Positions 57,822-64,000 of a stretch of DNA of 64,000 bases are shown here, in pieces. The notes below the pieces were generated by a model. The model saw nothing but the letters and a program-made list of their open reading frames with translations. It was not told where the DNA came from and made no database searches. The DNA comes from Hypericum androsaemum (Eukaryota > Streptophyta > Magnoliopsida > Malpighiales > Hypericaceae): NCBI GenBank assembly GCA_963995505.1, contig OZ023181.1:11032221-11096220 (forward strand). The letters run 5' to 3'. The position numbers were made by a program, and so were the translations under genes. Every line of letters begins with the position of its first letter. The stretch's first letter is position 1.

Positions 57822-60800
57822 CTTTTCATGCCTTTTCTTGCCTTTTCATGCATTTTCTTGCCTTTTCATGCCTTTTCTTGCCTTTTCATGCCTTTTCTTG
57901 CATTTTCATACCTTTTCTTGCCTTTCCATGCCTTTTCTTAACTTTTCTTGCATTTTCATGCCTTTTCTTACCTTTTCATGCCTTTTCATGACATTTCTTG
58001 CCTTTTCATGCCTTTTCTTGCCTTTTTATGCCTTTTCTTGCCTTTTCATGCCTTTTCATGACTTTTCACGGCTTTTCATGGCTTTTCATGACTTTTCTTG
58101 CCTTTTCATGCCTTTTTATGCCTTTTCTTGCCTTTCCATGCCTTTTCTTTCCTTTTTATGTCTTTTCTTGCCTTTTCATGCCTTTTCTTGCCTTTTCATG
58201 CCTTTTCTTGTCTTTTCATGCCTTTTCATGACTTTTCATGCCTTTTCATGCCTTTTCATGACTTTTCTTGCCTTTTCATGCCTTTTCATGCCTTTTCTTG
58301 AATTTTCATGCCTTTTCTTGCCTTTTCTTACTTTTTCATGCCTTTTCTTTCCTTTTTTTTCCTTTTCATGACTTTTCATGCCTTTTCATTACTTTTCTTG
58401 CCTTTTCATGCCTTTTCATGACTTTTCTTGCCTTTTCATGCATTTTCATGCCTTTTCTTGCCTTTTTATGCCTTTTCTTGCCTTTTCATGCCTTTTCTTG
58501 CCTTTTCTTGACTTTCCTTGCCATTTCTTGCCTTTTCATGCATTTTCTTGCCTTTTCAAGCCTTTTCTTGCCTTTTCATAACTTTTCTTGCATTTTTTTG
58601 CCTTTTCATGCCTTTTCTTGCCATTTCATGCCTTTTCTTGCCTTTTCAGGCCTTTTCTTGACTTTTTTTGCCTTTTCATGCCTTTTCTTGCCCTTTCTTG
58701 CCTTTTCATTCCTTTTTATGTCTTTTCATGACTTTTCTTGCCTTTTCATGCCTTTTCATGACTTTTCTTGCCTTTTCATGCCTTTTCATGCCTTTTCTTG
58801 CCTTTTCATGCATTTTCTTTCTTTTTCTTGCCTTTTCATGCCTTTTCATGCCTTTTCTTGCCTTTTCTTGCATTTTCATACCTTTTCTTGCCTTTTCAAG
58901 CCTTTTCTTACCTTTTCATGCCTTTTCATGACTTTTCTTGCCTTTTCATGCCTTTTCTTGTATTTTTATGCCTTTTCTTGCCTTTTCAAGCCTTTTCATG
59001 ACTTTTCATGCCTTTTCATGACTTTTCTTGCCTTTTCATGCCTTTTCATGCCTTTTCTTGTCTTTTCATGACTTTTCTTACTTTTTCATGCCTTTTCTTG
59101 CCTTTTCATGACTTTTCATGACTTTTCATGCCTTTTCATGACTTTTCATGCCTTTTCATGCCTTTTCTTGCCTTTTCATACCTTTTCATGCCTTTTATTG
59201 CCTTTTTATGCCTTTTCATGACTTTTCTTGCCTTTTTTTGCATTTTCATTCCTTTTCTTGCCTTTTCATGACTTTTCTTGCCTTTTCATGCCTTTTCTTG
59301 CCTTTTTATGCCGTTTCTTGCCTTTTCATGACTTTTCTTGCCTTTTCTTGCATTTTCATTCCTTTTTTTCCTTTTCATGCCTTTTCATGCATTTTCATCC
59401 CTTTTCTTGCCTTTTCTTGCCTTTTCTTTCCTTTTTCTTGCCTTTTAATGACTTTTCATGCCTTTTCATGACTTTTCTTATCTTTTCATGCCTTTTCATG
59501 ACTTTTCTTACCTTTTCATGCATTTTCATGCCTTTTCATGCCTTTCCTTGCCATTTCTTGCCTTTTCATGCATTTTTTTTCCTTTTCATGCCTTTTCTTG
59601 CCATTTCATGCTTTTTCTTGCCTTTTCATGCCTTTTCTTGCCTTTTCATGCCTTTTCATGACTTTTCTTGCCTTTTCATGCCTTTTCATGACTTTTCTTG
59701 CCTTTTCATGCCTTTTCATGACTTTTCTTGCCTTTTCATGCCTTTTCATGCATTTTCTTGTCTTTTCATGCCTTTTCTATCCTTTTCATGCCTTTTCTTG
59801 CCTTTTCATGCCTTTTCTTGCCTTTTCATACCTTTTCTTGCCTTTTCATGCCTTTTCTTGACTTTTTTTGCCTTTTCTTGCCTTTTCATGACTTTTCTTC
59901 CCTTCTCATGCCTTTTCTTGCCTTTTCATGCCTTTCCTTGCCATTCCTTACCTTTCCTTGCCATTCCTTGCCTTTTCTTCCCTTTTCATACCTTTTCATG
60001 CCTTTTATTGCCTTTTCATGCCTTTTCTTGCCTTTTCATGCCTTTTCTTGCCTTTTCATGCCTTTTCTTGCCTTTTCTTGCCTTTTCATATCTTTTCATG
60101 CCTTTTCATGTCTTTTCTTGCCTTTTCAAGACTTTTCTTGCATTTTCATGCCTTTTCTTGCCTTTTTATGCCTTTTCTTTCCTTTTCTATCCTTTTCATG
60201 CCTTTTCTTGCCTTTTCTTACCTTTTCATGCCTTTTCTTGCCTTTTCATGCCTTTTCATGCCTTTTTATGACTTTTCTTGCCTTTTCTTGCCTTTTCATG
60301 ACTTTTCTTGCCTTTTCTTATCTTTTCTTGCCTTTTCATGACTTTTCTTGCCTTTTCTTGCATTTTCATTCCTTTTCTTGCCTTTTCATGACTTTTCTTG
60401 CCTTTTCATGCCTTTTCTTGCCTTTTCATGACTTTTCTTTCCTTTTCTTGCTTTTTCATGCCTTTTTTTTCCTTTTCATGCCTTTTCTTACCTTTTCTTG
60501 CCTTTTCAAGACTTTTCATGCCTTATCATTACTTTTCTTACCTTTTCATGCCTTTTCATGACTTTTCTTTCCTTTTCATGCCTTTTCATGCCTTTCCTTG
60601 CCATTTCTTGCCTTTTTATGCATTTTTTTTCCTTTTCATGCCTTTTCATGCCTTTTCATGCCTTTTCTAGCCTTTTCATGACTTTTCTAGGCTTTTCATG
60701 CCTTTTCATGCCTTTTCTAGCCTTTTCATGCCTTTTCATGCCTTTTCTTGCCTTTTCATGCATTTTCTTGCCTTTTCATGCCTTTTCTTGATTTTTCATG

Positions 60801-62863
60801 CCTTTTCTTGCATTTTCATACCTTTTCTTGCCTTTCCATGCCTTTTCTTAACTTTTCTTGCATTTTCAAGCCTTTTCTTACCTTTTCATGCCTTTTCATG
60901 ACATTTCTTGCCTTTTCATGCCTTTTCTTGCCTTTTCATGCCATTTCTTGCCATTTCATGCCTTTTCATGACTTTTCACGCCTTTTCATGGCTTTTCATG
61001 ACTTTTCTTGCCTTTTCATGCCTTTTTATGCCTTTTCTTGCCTTTCCATGCCTTTTCTTTCCTTTTTATGTCTTTTCTTGCCTTTTCATGCCTTTTCTTG
61101 CCTTTTCATGCCTTTTCTTGTCTTTTCATGCCTTTTCATGACTTTTCATGCCTTTTCATGCCTTTTCTTGCCTTTTCTTGCCTTTTCATGCCTTTTCTTG
61201 CCTTTTTTTTCCTATTCATGACTTTTCATGCCTTTTCATTACTTTTCTTGCCTTTTCATGCCTTTTCATGACTTTTCTTGCCTTTTCATGCATTTTCATG
61301 CCTTTTCTTGCCTTTTTATGCCTTTTCTTGCCTTTTCATGCCTTTTCTTGCCTTTTCTTGACTTTCCTTGCCATTTCTTGCCTTTTCATGCATTTTCTTG
61401 CCTTTTCAAGCCTTTTCTTGCCTTTTCATAACTTTTCTTGCATTTTTTTGCCTTTTCATGCCTTTTCTTGCCATTTCATGCCTTTTCTTGCCCTTTCTTG
61501 CCTTTTCATTCCTTTTCATGTCTTTTCATGACTTTTCTTGCCTTTTCATGCCTTTTCATGACTTTTCTTGCCTTTTCATGCCTTTTCATGCCTTTTCATG
61601 CCTTTTCTTGCCTTTTCATGCATTTTCTTTCTTTTTCTTGCCTTTTCATGCCTTTTCTTGCATTTTCATACCTTTTCTTGCCTTTTCATGCCTTTTCTTA
61701 CCTTTTCATGCCTTTTCATGACTTTTCTTGCCTTTTCATGCCTTTTATTGTATTTTTATGCCTTTTCTTGCCTTTTCAAGCCTTTTCATGACTTTTCATG
61801 CCTTTTCATGACTTTTCTTGCCTTTTCATGCCTTTTCATGCCTTTTCTTGTCTTTTCACGCCTTTTCATACCTTTTCATGCCTTTTCATGACTTTTCATG
61901 CCTTTTATGCCTTTTCATGCCTTTTCATGCCTTTTCTTGCCTTTTCATACCTTTTCATGCCTTTTATTGCCTTTTCATGCCTTTTATTGCCTTTTCATGC
62001 CTTTTCTTGCCTTTTCTTGCCTTTTCTTATCTTTTCATGCATTTTCAAGACTTTTCTTGCATTTTCATGCCTTTTCAAGACTTTTCTTGCCTTTTCATTC
62101 CTTTTCATGCCTTTTCTTACCTTTTCATGCCTTGTCTTACCTTCTCATGCCTTTTCATGTCTTTTCATGACTTTTCATGCCTTTTCATGTCTTTTCATGA
62201 CTTTTCATGCCTTTTCATGACTTTTCTTTCCTTTTCATGACTTTTCTTGCCTTTTCATGCCTTTTCTTGCCTTTTCATGCATTTTCTTTCTTTTTCTTGC
62301 CTTTTCATGCCTTTTCTTGCCTTTCTTGCCTTTTCTTGCATTTTTATACCTTTTCTTGCCTTTTCATGCCTTTTCTTAACTTTTCTTGCATTTTCTTGCC
62401 TTTTCTTACCTTTTCGTGCCTTTTCATGACCTTTATTTCCTTTTCATGCCTTTTCTTGCCTTTTTATGCCTTTTCTTTCCTTTTCATGCCTTTTCATGAT
62501 TTTTCATGCCTTTTCATGCCTTTTCTTGCCTTTTCATGCCTTTTCATGCATTTTTTTATCTTTTCATGCCTTTTCTTTCCTTTTCATGCCTTTTCTTTCC
62601 TTTTCATGCCTTTTCTTTCCTTTTCATGCCTTTTCTTTCCTTTTCATGCCTTTTCTTTCCTTTTCATGCCTTTTCTTTCCTTTTCATGCATTTTCTTTCC
62701 TTTTCATGCCTTTTCTTTCCTTTTCATGCATTTTCTTGCATTTTCTTGCCTTTTCATGCCTTTTCATGACTTTTCATGCCTTTTCATGACTTTTCTTGCC
62801 TTTTCATGCCTTTTCATGCCTTTTCATGCCCTTTCATGCCTTTTGTTTCCTTTTCTTGCCTTT
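57822..62863 (-). repeat. About 5.2-kb higher-order unit, copy B
   Basis: Second copy of 52,616-57,643 in direct orientation, separated from it by about 180 bp of other decamers. It keeps the 10-bp register where copy A has single-base losses. The divergence between copies appears to be around one percent by eye, which implies a recent duplication or an assembly artefact. Confidence 0.9.
62565..62729 (-). repeat. Homogeneous 20-bp dimer subarray, copy B
   Basis: About eight perfect-register copies of CATGCCTTTTCTTTCCTTTT, with CATGCA substitutions in later copies. They are equivalent to 57,358-57,522. Local homogeneity indicates recent short-range amplification inside the unit before or after the 5.2-kb duplication. 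Confidence 0.9.
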
Positions 62864-63874
62864 TGATGCCTTTTCGTGCCTTTCCTTGCCATTCCTTGCC
62901 TTTTTTTGCCTTTTCATACCTTTTCATGCCTTTTATTGCCTTTTCATGCCTTTTCTTGCCTTTTCATGCCTTTTCATGCCTTTTCTTGCCTTTTCATGCC
63001 TTTTCATGCCTTTTCTTGCCTTTTCATATCTTTTCATGCCTTTTCATGTCTTTTCTTGCCTTTTCAAGACTTTTCTTGCCTTTTTATGCCTTTTCTTTCC
63101 TATTCTGGCATTTTCATGCCTTTTCTTGCCTTTTCTTACCTTTTCATGCCTTTTCTTGCCTTTTCATGCCTTTTCATGCCTTTTTATGACTTTTCTTGCC
63201 TTTTCTTGCATTTTCATGACTTTTCTTGCCTTTTCATGACTTTTCTTGCCTTTTCATGACTTTTCTTGCCTTTTCTTGCATTTTCATTCCTTTTCTTGCC
63301 TTTTCATGCCTTTTCTTGCCTTTTCATGCCTTTTCTTGACTTTTCATGCATTTTCATGACTTTTCTTGCCTTTTCTTGCTTTTTCATGCCTTTTTTTTCC
63401 TTTTCATGCCTTTTCTTTCCTTTTCTTGCCTTTTCAAGACTTTTCATGCCTTATCATGACTTTTCTTACCTTTTCATGCCTTTTCATTACTTTTCTTGCC
63501 TTTTCATGCCTTTTCATGCCTTTCCTTGCCATTTCTTGCCTTTTCATGCATTTTTTTTCCTTTTCATGCCTTTTCTTGCCATTTCATGCCTTTTCTTGCC
63601 TTTTCTTGCCTTTTCATGCCTTTGCTTGCCTTTTCTTGCCTTTTCATGCCTTTTCATGACTTTTCATGCCTTTTCATGACTTTTCTAGCCTTTTCATGCC
63701 TTTTCTTGCCTTTTCATGCATTTTCTTGCCTTTTCATGCCTTTTCTTGCCTTTTCATGCCTTTTCATGCCTTTTCTTGCATTTTCATACCTTTTCTTGCC
63801 TTTTCATGCCTTTTCCTAACTTTTCTTGCATTTTCATGCCTTTTCTTACATTTTCATGCCTTTTCATGACATTT

Positions 63875-64000
63875 TGTCAGGACCCGCTCTCAGGTCGGTG
63901 ACTGGCGCTAGACTCCACAACAAACATCTGCAAATGTGCAATCTAGCAAGCCTCACACAAATTCATCAATACTCACATAAAACAAACCTGAGAAAGATAC
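63875..64000 (-). mobile_element. Partial LTR of a related retrotransposon, cut by the window end
   Basis: The array stops at 63,874 and unique sequence begins TGTCAGGACCC. Read on the minus strand, its end TCTAGCGCCAGTCACCGACC...GGGTCCTGACA aligns with the 3' end of the solo LTR (TCTAGCACCGGTCACCGAAC...GGGTCGTGATA). The neighbouring CTAGCAAGC motif is shared too (minus strand GCTTGCTAG-type at about 63,943-63,951; GCTTGCTAGG at about 22,022). It is therefore the 3' end of a related LTR in minus orientation, with a proper CA end. CATTT at 63,870-63,874 would be one target-site copy; the other lies outside the window. Only 126 bp are visible, so solo versus full-length cannot be told. Confidence 0.8.

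Larger units (their letters stand above)
47828..63874 (-). repeat. Decamer satellite array, right block (pyrimidine strand on top)
   Basis: The array is present as CCTTTTCTTG and CCTTTTCATG units, the reverse complement of the left array. It differs in kind as well as direction: CATG-type units are about as common as CTTG-type units, the 11-bp form is rare, and the 10-bp register holds for long stretches (for example about 47,841-48,850 and much of 57,731-61,900) with few net shifts. ATG therefore recurs every 10-20 bases on the top strand and creates many overlapping open frames whose translation is permuted MPFHAFSCLF. No gene, RNA or unique segment was found in these 16 kb. Confidence 0.97.

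Overview
The window is almost entirely one satellite-type DNA. About 61 kb of the 64 kb is built from degenerate copies of a 10-bp unit, AAAAGGCAAG (reverse complement CTTGCCTTTT). The few non-repeat pieces point to a flowering plant nuclear genome, probably a eudicot. They are a plant-type serine hydroxymethyltransferase (SHMT) retrocopy and long terminal repeats that look like those of plant Ty3/gypsy retrotransposons. I see no intact protein-coding gene and no RNA gene. The species cannot be named from the sequence.

Layout: 1-19,942 is decamer array with the purine strand on top. 19,948-22,100 is a 2,153-bp solo LTR flanked by the 5-bp direct repeat GAAAA. 22,106-45,151 is array again. 45,152-46,075 is a 5'-truncated processed pseudogene of SHMT (mitochondrial type) with its 3' untranslated region and a short A tail. 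46,076-47,627 is array. 47,628-47,827 is a run of exactly 200 N. 47,828-63,874 is array in the opposite orientation (pyrimidine strand on top), rich in the variant CCTTTTCATG. 63,875-64,000 is the beginning of a second LTR, related to the first but pointing the other way and cut by the window end.

The array is hierarchical. Decamers (and, left of the gap, frequent 11-mers with an extra G) carry fixed variants that mark longer units. These include a nested 276-bp tandem repeat (17.8-19.2 kb), and adjacent duplications of about 4.0 kb (3.9-11.5 kb), 3.8 kb (37.2-44.6 kb) and 5.2 kb (52.6-62.9 kb). A composite marker block of roughly 120 bp recurs through the left part.

The very long open reading frames on both strands (up to 859 codons) follow from the unit itself. 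It contains no stop codon in any of the six frames, and because 10 is not a multiple of 3, all frames of one strand give the same permuted decapeptide. They are not annotated as genes. The most interesting aspects are physical and epigenetic. A-tracts are spaced at the DNA helical repeat with GC steps half a turn away. Every cytosine in the consensus is in CHH context. The array subfamily and orientation both change at the assembly gap.
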